Assembly (NCBI RefSeq): GCF_000377205.1
Contig: NZ_KB897912.1
Location: 36,692 to 100,691 of the forward strand
Origin: Thioalkalivibrio sp. ALJ3
GTDB taxonomy: Bacteria > Pseudomonadota > Gammaproteobacteria > Ectothiorhodospirales > Ectothiorhodospiraceae
Length of the DNA stretch: 64,000 bases
Reading direction: 5' to 3'
A model generated the notes under the pieces. It did no database searches, was not told the origin of the DNA, and was given only the letters and a program-made list of their open reading frames with translations. Shown piece by piece: positions 31,315 to 39,672 of this stretch. How positions within the stretch are numbered: the first letter of the stretch is position 1; every line of letters begins with the position of its first letter. The position numbers were made by a program, and so were the translations under genes.

Positions 31315-32375
31315 TGCGCTTTCGCACGGAATCGTCCCCGCATGTAATCCCCGCTCACTCGGTGGGCGGCGTGATGCAGCAGGTCCTGATGGCGCTGGTG
31401 CCCGGCACCCTGGCGATGACCTGGTTCTTCGGCTGGGGGGTGCTGGTCAACGTGCTGCTGGGCGTACTGTTCGCGGTGGCCTTCGAAGCGGCGATGGTTG
31501 CCGCCCGCAAGCGGCCGGTCATGGCCACGCTGGCGGACAACTCCGCGATCGTTACCGGCTGGCTGTTCGCGCTGGCGATCCCGCCACTGGCCCCGTTCTG
31601 GGTCACGCTGATCGGTATCGCTTTCGCGATCATCGTCGCCAAGCACCTCTACGGCGGGCTGGGCTACAACCCGTTCAATCCCGCCATGGTCGGCTATGTC
31701 GTGGTGCTGGTCTCGTTCCCGCGCGAGATGGCGCTCTGGCCAGCCGCCACCACGCTGCCGGAATCCCCGCTCACCCTGCTGCAGAGCCTGCAGACGGTCC
31801 TGACCGGCAGCCTGCCCGGCACCCAGGAGTGGGACGCGGTCACGCGCGCCACACCACTCGACGCCATGCGCGAGGGACTGGTTTCCGGGCGCACCGTGGG
31901 CGAGATCACCGCCAGCCCGCTGTTTGGCACCTTCACGGAGACCGGCTGGGAGTGGGTGGGCAACTTCTTCCTGCTCGGCGGTCTGTATCTGCTGTTCCGT
32001 CGCGTCATCCACTGGCACATCCCGGTCGCGGTGATCCTGGGGGTGGCCATCCCGGCCGGCTTCTTCTGGTTGCTGGACCCGGACTCGTTCGCCTCCCCGG
32101 CCTTCCACGTGTTCTCCGGGGCGGTGATCATCGGGGCCTTCTTCATCGCCACCGATCCGGTCTCCGCGTCCACCACTCCACTTGGCCGTATCCTCTACGG
32201 GGCTGGGATCGGCGTGCTGATCTTCGTAATCCGTACCTGGGGCGGCTATCCGGACGCGGTGGCCTTCGCCGTACTGTTGATGAACATGGTCGCCCCCACG
32301 CTCGACCATCTGACGCGACCGCGTATCTTCGGCCGCACCCGCGGCGGACCACCGCCTGGGGACGGTCATGCTTGA
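31314..32375 (+). CDS. rnfD: Rnf electron transport complex subunit D
   Basis: A 353-residue membrane subunit with nine or ten helices. The covalent FMN attachment site of the family (DGISQAT in E. coli) is present as DAVTRATPLD with the flavinylated Thr at residue 180. The NPFNPAMVGYVVVLVSFP block near residue 120 and FFIATDPVSASTTPLGR near residue 275 are conserved. An ApbE flavin transferase is needed to load the FMN; none is visible in the window. It overlaps rnfG by eight bases. Confidence 0.95.
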   Translation: MRFRTESSPHVIPAHSVGGVMQQVLMALVPGTLAMTWFFGWGVLVNVLLGVLFAVAFEAAMVAARKRPVMATLADNSAIVTGWLFALAIPPLAPFWVTLIGIAFAIIVAKHLYGGLGYNPFNPAMVGYVVVLVSFPREMALWPAATTLPESPLTLLQSLQTVLTGSLPGTQEWDAVTRATPLDAMREGLVSGRTVGEITASPLFGTFTETGWEWVGNFFLLGGLYLLFRRVIHWHIPVAVILGVAIPAGFFWLLDPDSFASPAFHVFSGAVIIGAFFIATDPVSASTTPLGRILYGAGIGVLIFVIRTWGGYPDAVAFAVLLMNMVAPTLDHLTRPRIFGRTRGGPPPGDGHA

Positions 32376-33066
32376 CCTGAAACCCCGCGACATCCTGATC
32401 GCCACTGTCCTGCTGGCCGGCTTCGCTGCCGCGGGCGCGGGGCTGGTTGCGCTGGTACAGGAAGGCACGGAGGCGCGCATCGCGGACAACCGCATGGAGG
32501 TCAACCGCAGCCGCATCGCGGAGCTGACCGGCGACCTCGATTATGCAAACGACCCGGTGCACGACACGATGGCGCTAAGCAGCGATCGACTGGGGGGAAC
32601 CGACCTGCCCGCCTGGTTTGCTCGCGACGCCGACGACAATGTCATGGGTATCGTGTTTTCGGCCGTGGCACGCGACGGCTACAGCGGTGACATCCATCTG
32701 CTGATCGGCGTGAACCGCGACGGCGAGCTACTGGGCGTGCGCATCTCCAGCCACCGCGAGACGCCGGGTCTGGGCGATGCGATCGAGGCGGAGCGCTCCG
32801 ACTGGATTCACGGCTTCGAGGGCCGCTCCCTGGGCGACCCCGAGCCCGGCGACTGGGCGGTGCGGCGTGATGGCGGCGTCTTCGACCAGTTCACCGGCGC
32901 CACCATTACCCCGCGTGCGGTGGTTCGCGCCGTGCGCCGCACACTGGAATACTTCGACGACTACCGCGACGATCTGCTCGCGAGCGCGCCGGGGGAAGAT
33001 GAAGGCGCCATGGTCGAACCGATCGGGAAAGACTCATCTATGGATACGGAACAGGAAGCCCGATGA
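32368..33066 (+). CDS. rnfG: Rnf electron transport complex subunit G
   Basis: A 232-residue subunit with one N-terminal membrane anchor and a periplasmic FMN-binding domain. The flavin site [17 protein letters not shown] near residue 175 shows the conserved T-G-A-T, whose last Thr carries FMN through a phosphodiester bond. The preceding [11 protein letters not shown] motif is also typical. It works with RnfD in the ion-coupled step. The acidic C-terminal tail is unconserved. ATGA overlap with rnfE. Confidence 0.95.
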   Translation: MLDLKPRDILIATVLLAGFAAAGAGLVALVQEGTEARIADNRMEVNRSRIAELTGDLDYANDPVHDTMALSSDRLGGTDLPAWFARDADDNVMGIVFSAVARDGYSGDIHLLIGVNRDGELLGVRISSHRETPGLGDAIEAERSDWIHGFEGRSLGDPEPGDWAVRRDGGVFDQFTGATITPRAVVRAVRRTLEYFDDYRDDLLASAPGEDEGAMVEPIGKDSSMDTEQEAR

Positions 33067-33755
33067 ATCCGACCCTGACCGATATCATTCGCGACGGCCT
33101 GTGGAACAACAACCCGGGCCTGGTCCAGTTGCTCGGCCTGTGCCCGCTCCTGGCGATCTCCGGGACGATGGTCAACGCCATCGGCCTGGGCATCGCGACC
33201 ACGCTGACACTGCTACTGTCGAACGTGCTGGTCTCGATGATCCGCCGCCACGCGCGCCCGGAGATCCGCATCCCGGTCTACGTGCTGATCATCGCCTCCA
33301 TCGTGACCGCGATCGAACTGGCGATGAATGCCTGGTTCCACGGCCTGTTCCTGATCCTCGGCATCTTCATCCCGCTGATCGTGACCAACTGCGCGATCAT
33401 CGGCCGCGCCGAGGCCTTCGCCTCGCGCAACTCCGTCCCGCGCGCCGCGCTGGACGGGCTGATGATGGGCCTGGGCTTTACCGGTGTACTGATCGCGCTG
33501 GGCGCGCTGCGCGAGATCCTCGGCCAGGGTACGCTGATGGACAACGCCCACCTGCTGTTCGGCGAGTGGGGCCATAACCTGACCATCCAGATCTACCCGT
33601 CCGAGCACGGCTTCCTGCTTGCCCTGCTACCGCCGGGCGCGTTCATGGCCATGGGCCTGCTGATCGCCGCCAAGAACTGGATCGACCAGCACACGGCGAC
33701 CGAGCCGGAGCCCACCGCGGAGGAATCCCGCGCCGAGGCCTCCGAAACCTCCTGA
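33063..33755 (+). CDS. rnfE: Rnf electron transport complex subunit E
   Basis: A 230-residue paralogue of RnfA with six helices and matching cluster motifs [18 protein letters not shown] and [19 protein letters not shown] near residue 105. RnfA and RnfE together form the membrane Fe-S site. It ends the rnfABCDGE operon, in the usual gammaproteobacterial order. No nth gene follows; the next gene is convergent. The C-terminal Glu/Ala-rich tail is short and disordered. Confidence 0.95.
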   Translation: MNPTLTDIIRDGLWNNNPGLVQLLGLCPLLAISGTMVNAIGLGIATTLTLLLSNVLVSMIRRHARPEIRIPVYVLIIASIVTAIELAMNAWFHGLFLILGIFIPLIVTNCAIIGRAEAFASRNSVPRAALDGLMMGLGFTGVLIALGALREILGQGTLMDNAHLLFGEWGHNLTIQIYPSEHGFLLALLPPGAFMAMGLLIAAKNWIDQHTATEPEPTAEESRAEASETS

Positions 33756-33783
33756 TCCCAGGTATTACACAGAACCCATAACG

Positions 33784-33817
33784 AAAAACGCCCCACCGGG
33801 GCGCTCCGGCGGGGCGT
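33784..33817 (-). terminator. Rho-independent terminator of yjfB-like gene
   Basis: On the minus strand ACGCCCC and GGGGCGT arms form a hairpin followed by TTTTCGTT. It can end the minus-strand yjfB-like transcript, and the stem may also slow rnf transcription from the other side. Confidence 0.7.
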
Positions 33818-33820
33818 AAC

Positions 33821-33844
33821 GGGAAGCACTGATCAGTGCTTCCC
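33821..33844. repeat. 24-bp perfect palindrome made of two MITE ends
   Basis: The sequence GGGAAGCACTGA and its exact reverse complement are joined head to head. GGGAAGCACTGAT is the precise end of the hairpin repeat copy C (35735-36001). The palindrome therefore looks like an element whose interior was lost, leaving only the fused terminal inverted repeats. It lies between the 3' ends of rnfE and the yjfB-like gene, the same kind of site as the full copies. Confidence 0.7.
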
Positions 33845-33861
33845 CAAGACCGTATGGGCAA

Positions 33862-34074
33862 TCAGGCGGTCGTATCGACGTTATTGCCCACGTGGTCGGG
33901 CAGGCCCTGGGAGGTCGCCTGCATCTCGCTGATGTTCGGCATGGCCTGCAACAGGCCCTGTGCCGCCATCTCTTCCGATTCCATCGCCTTTTTCTGCACC
34001 GCCACATCCTTTTGTACGGCGATATTCTGCTGACTCATCTGCGTGGCCTGGCTGGCAATCGCACTGGCATCCAT
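33862..34074 (-). CDS. YjfB family small protein
   Basis: A 70-residue protein beginning MDASAIASQATQMSQQNIAV, closely matching the YjfB_motility family (short proteins with an N-terminal SIASLATxMSQ-like helix and a conserved Lys-Met-rich centre). It is Gln/Ala/Met-rich, without a signal or membrane segment. The family was named from a possible link to motility, but its function is not known. A terminator lies directly downstream at 33784-33817, so it is likely a single-gene unit. Confidence 0.75.
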   Translation of the reverse strand: MDASAIASQATQMSQQNIAVQKDVAVQKKAMESEEMAAQGLLQAMPNISEMQATSQGLPDHVGNNVDTTA

Positions 34075-34166
34075 CGTTCGCTCCTGATTCGAATGTATAG
34101 CCGGCCCGCCGGGCGTCTCAAACGCGGATTCGGGCCCGGCTCATATCCGGTGACGGCCGCGCATGC

Positions 34167-34784
34167 TCAGACTTTAGGGCTCGCATCAAGATTTTTTTGA
34201 CGGGCGGCGAAGCGCCGCATGACCCCGCGCGCCTCACGGTCCTCCGCCTCGATCACGAAGCCGGCGCGTTCCACCGCAGTCTCGGTGTCTCGGTTCGGGT
34301 GGCAGCCCCCGGTCACACAGGTCCAGGCCGGCTGCACCTGATCCTGCACCCAGGCCAGGCTCGGGCGTCTGTGCCGCACGTGCTCGAGCATGCGCAACTG
34401 CCCCCCGGCGCGCAGCACGCGGCGGATCTCCCCCAGGCCTCGGTCCGGATCCTGCACCGAGCAAAACACCAGTCCCGACACCACGGTGTCGAACTGCGTA
34501 TCCGCGAATGGCAGGGCCTCGGCCCGCGCGACCACAAACAGCGCCCCCGGGGCGCGCTTACGTGCCCGGCTCAGGGCTTCACGATCCGGGTCCAGCGCGA
34601 CGACCTGCGCCGCGTCCGGATAAAGCGGGAGGTTGCGTCCAGTACCGCAGCCGATCTCAAGCACACATCCGCGTGCACCTTCGACGAGACGACGGCGCCA
34701 GCCACGAAATCCAAGCCCGTCCGCCAGCCCCATCAGGGCGTCATAAAGCCAGGGAATCTGTTCCACTCCGCGCATAAGAACCAT
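34167..34784 (-). CDS. UbiE-like class I SAM-dependent methyltransferase
   Basis: About 205 residues with a Rossmann methyltransferase core: LEIGCGTGRNLPLYP near residue 37 (motif I), VVALDPDREALSRAR (motif II), ALPFADTQFDTVVSGLVFCS (motifs III-IV) and RVLRAGGQLRMLEHVRH (motif V). This is the pattern of the small membrane-associated METTL7/UbiE-like group. The substrate is unknown. An ATG at 34784 and another at 34775 are both possible; neither has a clear Shine-Dalgarno sequence. A longer frame exists upstream, but it overlaps a candidate structured RNA on the other strand and lacks similarity. Confidence 0.7.
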   Translation of the reverse strand: MVLMRGVEQIPWLYDALMGLADGLGFRGWRRRLVEGARGCVLEIGCGTGRNLPLYPDAAQVVALDPDREALSRARKRAPGALFVVARAEALPFADTQFDTVVSGLVFCSVQDPDRGLGEIRRVLRAGGQLRMLEHVRHRRPSLAWVQDQVQPAWTCVTGGCHPNRDTETAVERAGFVIEAEDREARGVMRRFAARQKNLDASPKV

Positions 34785-34829
34785 TGTACGCGGCACAAAA
34801 TGTGAACGCGTTGGCGCGATACTCCGAGC

Positions 34830-34985
34830 GGAATGGAACCTGCGCGCCATACCTGTGTCCACGGGGGCAAGAGCGGAAAAAATCGGCTCTGGCAACGGCA
34901 GCTGTAGTTCCGCCGTTCAGACTCTTAGACTCCATCACACGGTTGTCTGAACGTTCGGCCCGGACTCCCACCGGGCCTTTTTTTT
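34830..34985 (+). ncRNA. Candidate structured small RNA with strong terminator
   Basis: On the plus strand a GC hairpin (GGCCCGG 34957-34963, CCGGGCC 34971-34977) followed by eight Ts is a strong intrinsic terminator, yet no plus-strand gene lies upstream in this region. Before it are an 8-bp stem GTTCAGAC/GTCTGAAC (34915-34952), a stem ACGGC/GCCGT and a stem AGAGC/GCTCT with an A-rich loop. GATACT at 34818 could be a -10 element, but the -35 is poor. The 5' end is a guess. No match to 6S, tmRNA or another known RNA was recognised. Confidence 0.45.
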
Positions 34986-35048
34986 GCCCGCCATCCGCTG
35001 CCCTGAGGGCCTCGGCCACCTGGCTAGCCAGCAAAACCGCCAGCGAAC

Positions 35049-35678
35049 TCAGTCGCGGCTGCCGTGGATCAGGTTCAGGAACTCGCGGCGGGTGCGCGCA
35101 TCCTGGCGAAAGGCACCCAGCATCACCGAGGTGGCCATCGAAGAATGCTGCTTCTCCACCCCACGCATGGTCATGCACATGTGCTTGGCATCCACGACCA
35201 CGCCCACCCCCTTGGCCTGGGTGACATCCCTCAGCGCCTCGGCGATCTGCCGGGTCAGGTTCTCCTGGATCTGCAGGCGGGCGGCGAACATGTCGACAAT
35301 GCGCGCAATCTTGGAGAGGCCAATCACCTTGCCATTCGGCAGGTAGGCGACATGCACCTTGCCAATGATCGGCAGCAGATGGTGCTCGCACAGCGAGTAC
35401 AGCTCGATATCGCGCAGCAACACCATCTCGTCGTTGTCGGAGCTGAACAATGCCCCGTTGACGATGGTGTCGAGATCCTGGTGATAGCCACGGGTCAGGT
35501 ACTGCATCGCCTTGGCCGCCCGCATCGGCGTATCCAGCAGACCTTCACGGTTGGGATCTTCATTCAGGCCGGCGAGAATCTCGCGATAATGGCGGGCCAG
35601 GGCCTCGGGGGCCGGCAACGGCCGCCCATCGGCTGCGCTGGTCACGGGCTCGTCCGCGGTACGGGCATCTGCTTGCAT
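35049..35678 (-). CDS. folE: GTP cyclohydrolase I
   Basis: About 209 residues. Conserved motifs are [20 protein letters not shown] near residue 42, the zinc/active-site region [20 protein letters not shown] near residue 90, and the C-terminal [17 protein letters not shown] with a zinc Cys and catalytic His. It forms dihydroneopterin triphosphate from GTP, the first step of folate synthesis. AAGGA lies seven bases before the ATG at 35678; an ATG at 35702 also has AAGGA at a workable distance, so the start is uncertain by eight codons. A hairpin repeat (35735-36001) sits just upstream and may separate its promoter region from the next gene. Confidence 0.94.
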   Translation of the reverse strand: MQADARTADEPVTSAADGRPLPAPEALARHYREILAGLNEDPNREGLLDTPMRAAKAMQYLTRGYHQDLDTIVNGALFSSDNDEMVLLRDIELYSLCEHHLLPIIGKVHVAYLPNGKVIGLSKIARIVDMFAARLQIQENLTRQIAEALRDVTQAKGVGVVVDAKHMCMTMRGVEKQHSSMATSVMLGAFRQDARTRREFLNLIHGSRD

Positions 35679-35734
35679 CGATAGGTCCTTGTTCCGTGCC
35701 ATGTTGGGCATTCCTTGGGGCATCAGCGCGCCAT

Positions 35735-36001
35735 GGGAAGCACTGATTGATGTACGCGCTCGCACTCGAGTCGCTTTTGCGTGCGAACAAGGCGCGGTGA
35801 CCGCCGTGCAGTCATTCTGCACAAGGGAGGCGCAACGCCGTTCCCACGCAAAAGCGGCCGAGCCCCTTGGGGTTGGTACCCCAGGTCCCCCGATCCTGCG
35901 TTGCGGTCCTTGCCGGTAGAACCACTACCGGCTGCGCACCGCGCCTTGTCTCGGAAAACCTGGGGTACCAACGCGAGCGTGTACATCAATCAGTGCTTCC
36001 C
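35735..36001. repeat. MITE-like hairpin repeat, copy C (267 bp)
   Basis: Third full copy, flanked by AT on both sides (CATG on both sides if the outer G is included). The ends are GGGAAGCACTGATTGATGTA and its inverted mate. The order is the CTGCAC-loop module, then the GGTTCTAC-loop module in the orientation shared with copies B and D. The first module here retains full outer arms GCTTTTGCGTG/CACGCAAAAGC, unlike A and D. It supplies the last residues and the stop codon of the DUF3429 gene and lies upstream of folE. Confidence 0.88.
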
Positions 36002-36807
36002 ATGATAACGGCCAGCCCGGAAGCCAGCGACACAATCGCTCCCGCGGTCAGCACCAGACGCAGGCTCATATAGCCGCGCGGCAGTGGCCGTTCCCGCAGG
36101 CTGAAGCGATCCACCCAGAGCACGCCCAGGAACAGTGCCGCGAGCGTCATCAGCGCCTCGGGCAGGGGCTGCAACAGTGCTAGCCACGCCAGGATCGCCG
36201 GGACAACCGCCCAGACCGGGGCCGCCAGCGGGCCTACGCGATGGCTGCGATCGGCCAGATACAGCCCCCAGTGGATCGCGCCGAGAAACGACAGTATCAC
36301 CGCACCATAGAACGCCAGGGCCTCGAGTGCGAAAGCCTGCCATTCGGGCTGGGCCATCCAGGCACCCACCCCCAGTACGAGGAAGGGGACCAGGCCGGCA
36401 TATCCGAGCACCTGCAGGATCGGGGCCGAGCCATCCGGGACCGGACGCGACAGGGAGGACGACTCGACATCGCCACGCGATCCCCGGTGGGCGCCAGCCG
36501 CCACGGCGCGCGCACCGAGATACTCGCGCAACTCCGGGAGACCACCGATGGCCCGATCCCGGGCGACAAAGAACGGCAACACATCGGCCCCGGTCGCCTC
36601 CCTCAGCGCATGAAACTGCGCACGGTTGTGCGCGGATGCCATCCCCCATTCCAGGCACACCCACCGCCCCGGGACCATCGCATCGAGCAAGGCTCGGGCA
36701 TCGCGCATGTCGGACAGCCCGGAGGTAACCGCCACGATCTCGTGTTCCACGAGCGCATCGCGCACGTCCTGGGGCCAGTCTTCCATGTTGGTCACGTTGT
36801 CGTTCAC
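35986..36807 (-). CDS. Glutaredoxin-like/DUF3429 fusion membrane protein
   Basis: A 273-residue protein. Residues about 1-100 resemble a glutaredoxin-type fold (EHEIVAVTSGLSDMRDARAL, DVLPFFVARDRAIGGLPELR), but the CxxC redox site is replaced by SGLSDM, so it is probably not redox-active. Residues about 125-270 are a five-helix DUF3429 membrane domain (ILQVLGYAGLVPFLVLGV, LSFLGAIHWGLYL). The last four residues and the stop (GSTD) come from the end of repeat copy C, meaning the insertion trimmed or replaced the original C-terminus. It is coupled by ATGA overlap to the upstream glutathione peroxidase gene. Confidence 0.72.
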   Translation of the reverse strand: MNDNVTNMEDWPQDVRDALVEHEIVAVTSGLSDMRDARALLDAMVPGRWVCLEWGMASAHNRAQFHALREATGADVLPFFVARDRAIGGLPELREYLGARAVAAGAHRGSRGDVESSSLSRPVPDGSAPILQVLGYAGLVPFLVLGVGAWMAQPEWQAFALEALAFYGAVILSFLGAIHWGLYLADRSHRVGPLAAPVWAVVPAILAWLALLQPLPEALMTLAALFLGVLWVDRFSLRERPLPRGYMSLRLVLTAGAIVSLASGLAVIMGSTD

Positions 36808-37376
36808 AGCGCGGCCTCAATCGCCGCACGCAGGCGCCGATCATCTGGCGGGACCCGCGTACCAAAAGAGCCACGCACCTCGCCGTCGCGACCAATCAGG
36901 TACTTGTGAAAGTTCCAGGACGGGAACTCGCCGGTTGCCGTGCCAAGGTGGTGATAAAGCGTCCCGGAGGCCGCATGGCGTCGGGATGCGTGCACCTTCT
37001 CGTACATCGGGAACTGGATGCCGTAATTGGAGCGGCAGAACTCGGCGATGTCGGTCTCGTCTTCGTATTCCTGCCCCGCAAAATCACCCGAGGGGAAGCC
37101 CAGCACATGGAATCCCCGGTCCTGAAACTCCGCGTTCAGTGCCTCCAGTCCTTCGTACTGGGGAGTAAAGCCACATTGACTGGCCGTATTGACTACCAGC
37201 AGTACCTGCCCGGCATGCCGGTCGCACAGGCGCACAGGCTCGGAAGCCGCCAGCGGACGCATTTCAAAATCGAGACTCGCGGGGCACGACGCACCAGCCT
37301 CCCCCGCCGCCACGTCAAACACCAGACCTGCCCAGGCCAGCAACACCACACCCAGGAACCGATTACCTGACCGCAT
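36804..37376 (-). CDS. Exported glutathione peroxidase-family protein
   Basis: A 190-residue thiol peroxidase with an N-terminal signal peptide (MRSGNRFLGVVLLAWAGLVF, cleaved after VAAG), so it works in the periplasm. The peroxidatic Cys is in NTASQCGFTPQYEGLEAL near residue 66, followed by FPSGDFAGQE (conserved Gln) and the Trp/Asn pair in SWNFHKYLIG. The Cys rather than selenocysteine form should use thioredoxin-like donors. It reduces hydroperoxides. The ATG of MRSGNRF is chosen as the start of the signal sequence. It is co-transcribed with the DUF3429 fusion. Confidence 0.85.
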   Translation of the reverse strand: MRSGNRFLGVVLLAWAGLVFDVAAGEAGASCPASLDFEMRPLAASEPVRLCDRHAGQVLLVVNTASQCGFTPQYEGLEALNAEFQDRGFHVLGFPSGDFAGQEYEDETDIAEFCRSNYGIQFPMYEKVHASRRHAASGTLYHHLGTATGEFPSWNFHKYLIGRDGEVRGSFGTRVPPDDRRLRAAIEAAL

Positions 37377-37450
37377 CGCACACCCTCCACGCCCGGACTC
37401 GTTGGAACCCACCTTACGCCGTGTCCTGGTCGGTCACCATTTACAGACAT

Positions 37451-37476
37451 TGTACAGGTGCTGTATAAGATGTACA
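37451..37476. promoter_or_regulatory. TGTACA repeat operator in divergent promoter
   Basis: Between the divergent glutathione peroxidase and amine oxidase genes lie TGTACA (37451-37456), TGTATA (37462-37467) and TGTACA (37471-37476). Each is self-complementary or nearly so. TATAAG at 37464 may be a -10 element, so a regulator bound here would cover the promoter. Related gene sets are controlled by light or singlet-oxygen regulators (LitR/CarH or ChrR types) in other bacteria; which applies here is unknown. Confidence 0.4.
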
Positions 37477-37506
37477 TCACCCTGTGACCGAGCCGGAGTC
37501 GCCGCC

Positions 37507-38892
37507 ATGAGTACCTCTCGTATCGCCGTAATCGGCGGCGGTATTGCCGGGCTGGCAAGCAGCTGGATCCTGCAGTCGCGGCACCAGGTACGCCTGTTCG
37601 AGGCGGCGCCCGAGCTGGGAGGGCATGCCCACACCATCGAGGTAACGGACCCGGAGGGCCCGACTCACCTCGACACCGGATTCGTGGTGTACAACGAGCG
37701 CAACTATCGGCTGCTGACCCGGCTCTTCCGCGAACTGGACGTGCCAACCCAGCCCACCGACATGTCGTTTTCCTGTTCCCGCCAGCCCCATGGGGTGGAA
37801 TACGCCGGGAGCGATCTGAACACCCTGTTCGCGCAGCGACGCAACCTGCTCAGCCCGCGCTTTCTGCGCATGAGCGCCGACATCCTTCGTTTCAACCACT
37901 TGGGCCACCGGCTGTTCGAGCGCGACGAGATCCCACAGGACACGCTGGGGTCCTTTCTCTCGCGGCACCGTTTTGGCCGCGGTTTCACCGAGGATTATCT
38001 GCTGCCAATGGCCGGCGCGATCTGGTCATCGCCCACGGATTCCATCCGCGAATTTCCAACGGCGAGCTTCCTGCGGTTTTTCCGCAACCATGGCCTGCTC
38101 GACCTGCGCGACCGCCCGCAGTGGCGCACGGTACGCGGTGGCAGCCGGGAGTACGTGCAACGCCTGGCGGCAAGGCTTGAACCGGGCAGCGTGATCCACC
38201 AGGCGGTGCGCGCCGTGATCCCCGAAGAAGGCCAGTGGCGCGTACTGACCGCCGACTGTTCCGAGGGCTTCGACCAGATCGTGTTCGCCTGTCATGCCAA
38301 CGAAGCCCGCCGACTTCTGGGGCGGGCCATGCCCACCCTCGACCATCTGCTGGCCGACTTCCGGTTTCAGGAGAACCGTGCTGTCGTCCACACCGACCCG
38401 GCCCTGATGCCACGGTCACGCCGCGTCTGGTCCTCCTGGAACTACCTGAGCGGATGCACCACAGAGCCTGGTGCACGGGTCTCGGTCTCCTACTGGATGA
38501 ACCGCCTGCATGGCCTGAAGCGACACCGCAACTACGTCACCAGCCTGAACCCCTGGCGCGAACCGCAGCCGGCCACCGTGCTTGGCGAACATCTCTGGGA
38601 GCACCCGGTCATGGATGGGCCCGCCGAAAAGGCGCGGCAGCGACTGATGGGCCTCCAGGGCCAGGACGGGCTGTATTTCGCCGGGGCCTGGACGGGCGAC
38701 GGCTTTCACGAGGACGGCCTGCGCTCCGCCGTCTCCATCGGCGAGGCGATGGGCATCGTTCCCCCATGGCATTCCGTGCCGAGCACCCCGCCAACTGCTG
38801 CACCCGAACCCGTGTCTGAAGAACCAGAACCGGTTAACGGTGGCGGCGCGACACCCGCTGCGGCGCCGGCTGCCCGATCGGAGGATGCCTGA
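37507..38892 (+). CDS. FAD-dependent amine oxidase-like protein
   Basis: A 461-residue flavoprotein with the dinucleotide-binding motif IAVIGGGIAGLASSWIL at residue 6, then LFEAAPELGGHAHTIEV and the C-terminal FAD closure FAGAWTGDGFHEDGLRSAVSIG near residue 400. It belongs to the NAD(P)-binding/FAD oxidase group always found beside DUF1365 and Cfa-like genes. The last 50 residues are a Pro/Glu/Ala-rich tail. The operon is thought to modify membrane fatty acids, with this protein a desaturase-like or lipid oxidase partner. ATG at 37507. Confidence 0.82.
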   Translation: MSTSRIAVIGGGIAGLASSWILQSRHQVRLFEAAPELGGHAHTIEVTDPEGPTHLDTGFVVYNERNYRLLTRLFRELDVPTQPTDMSFSCSRQPHGVEYAGSDLNTLFAQRRNLLSPRFLRMSADILRFNHLGHRLFERDEIPQDTLGSFLSRHRFGRGFTEDYLLPMAGAIWSSPTDSIREFPTASFLRFFRNHGLLDLRDRPQWRTVRGGSREYVQRLAARLEPGSVIHQAVRAVIPEEGQWRVLTADCSEGFDQIVFACHANEARRLLGRAMPTLDHLLADFRFQENRAVVHTDPALMPRSRRVWSSWNYLSGCTTEPGARVSVSYWMNRLHGLKRHRNYVTSLNPWREPQPATVLGEHLWEHPVMDGPAEKARQRLMGLQGQDGLYFAGAWTGDGFHEDGLRSAVSIGEAMGIVPPWHSVPSTPPTAAPEPVSEEPEPVNGGGATPAAAPAARSEDA

Positions 38893-38901
38893 GGCACCAC
38901 C

Positions 38902-39672
38902 ATGGACGCGGCTCTGGCCTACACGTCGGTCATGCACCAACGCATCGCGGCGCCGGCGTACCGCTTTCGCTATCCGGTGATCGCCGCGCTCTTCGACATC
39001 GACCACCTTGAGACCACTGCGGCGCACTGCCGCACCTTCTCCCTGAACCGCTTCAATCTGTTCAGCCTGCATACCCGCGACCACGGCCCGCGCGACGGAC
39101 GGCCCTGGCGGCCCTGGGTCGAGTCCCGACTGGCCGAATGCGGCATCGATCTCGCTGGGGGACCGATTCACCTGCTCGCCATGCCGCGCGTACTTGGACA
39201 CGCCTTCAATCCGCTCAGTGTCTGGTTTGCCTATCACGCGGATGGCCGGCTGCGTGGCGTACTGCTGGAAGTCCGCAACACGTTCGGCGAGCACCACCAC
39301 TACCTGCTGCACGATCGTGGTCGTGCACTGCCCGTTCCGGTGCGCCAGGAAAAGGACAAGGCCTTTCACGTGTCGCCGTTTATCGACATGAACGCACGCT
39401 ATCGCTTCACGGTCGTGCCCGCACCAATGGAAGAAGGAGCGACCCTTCACATCGCGGTTCACGAGTCCCGGGAAGGTGCGCCGCTAATGGTGGCCACCCA
39501 GCACGGGCGCCTGCATGCCTTTACCGACCGCAGCCTGCTGGCCGCACTGCTGCGCCAGCCCTGGATGACCCTCAAGGTCCTGCCACTGATCCACTGGCAG
39601 GCACTGAAGATCTGGCTGCGCGGCGGGCGCTACCACCCGCGCCCCGCTCCGCCGCAAAAGGAGATGCACTGA
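38902..39672 (+). CDS. DUF1365 protein
   Basis: A 256-residue cytoplasmic protein with the DUF1365 signatures RFRYPVIAALFDIDHLE near residue 23, PRVLGHAFNPLSVWFAYHAD near residue 93, EVRNTFGEHHHYLL and KAFHVSPFIDMNARYRF near residue 153. It lies between the FAD oxidase and the Cfa-like methyltransferase genes in a conserved three-gene order. The function is unknown, but the constant linkage implies fatty acid or lipid modification. Its stop overlaps the next ATG (TGATG). Confidence 0.85.
   Translation: MDAALAYTSVMHQRIAAPAYRFRYPVIAALFDIDHLETTAAHCRTFSLNRFNLFSLHTRDHGPRDGRPWRPWVESRLAECGIDLAGGPIHLLAMPRVLGHAFNPLSVWFAYHADGRLRGVLLEVRNTFGEHHHYLLHDRGRALPVPVRQEKDKAFHVSPFIDMNARYRFTVVPAPMEEGATLHIAVHESREGAPLMVATQHGRLHAFTDRSLLAALLRQPWMTLKVLPLIHWQALKIWLRGGRYHPRPAPPQKEMH

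Noticed and set aside
32100..32160. Loss of the FMN-binding threonine in RnfD (FSGAV)
   Set aside because: The flavinylated Thr of RnfD lies in the DGISQAT-like motif, present here as DAVTRAT with Thr180. The SGAV stretch is elsewhere and not the attachment site.
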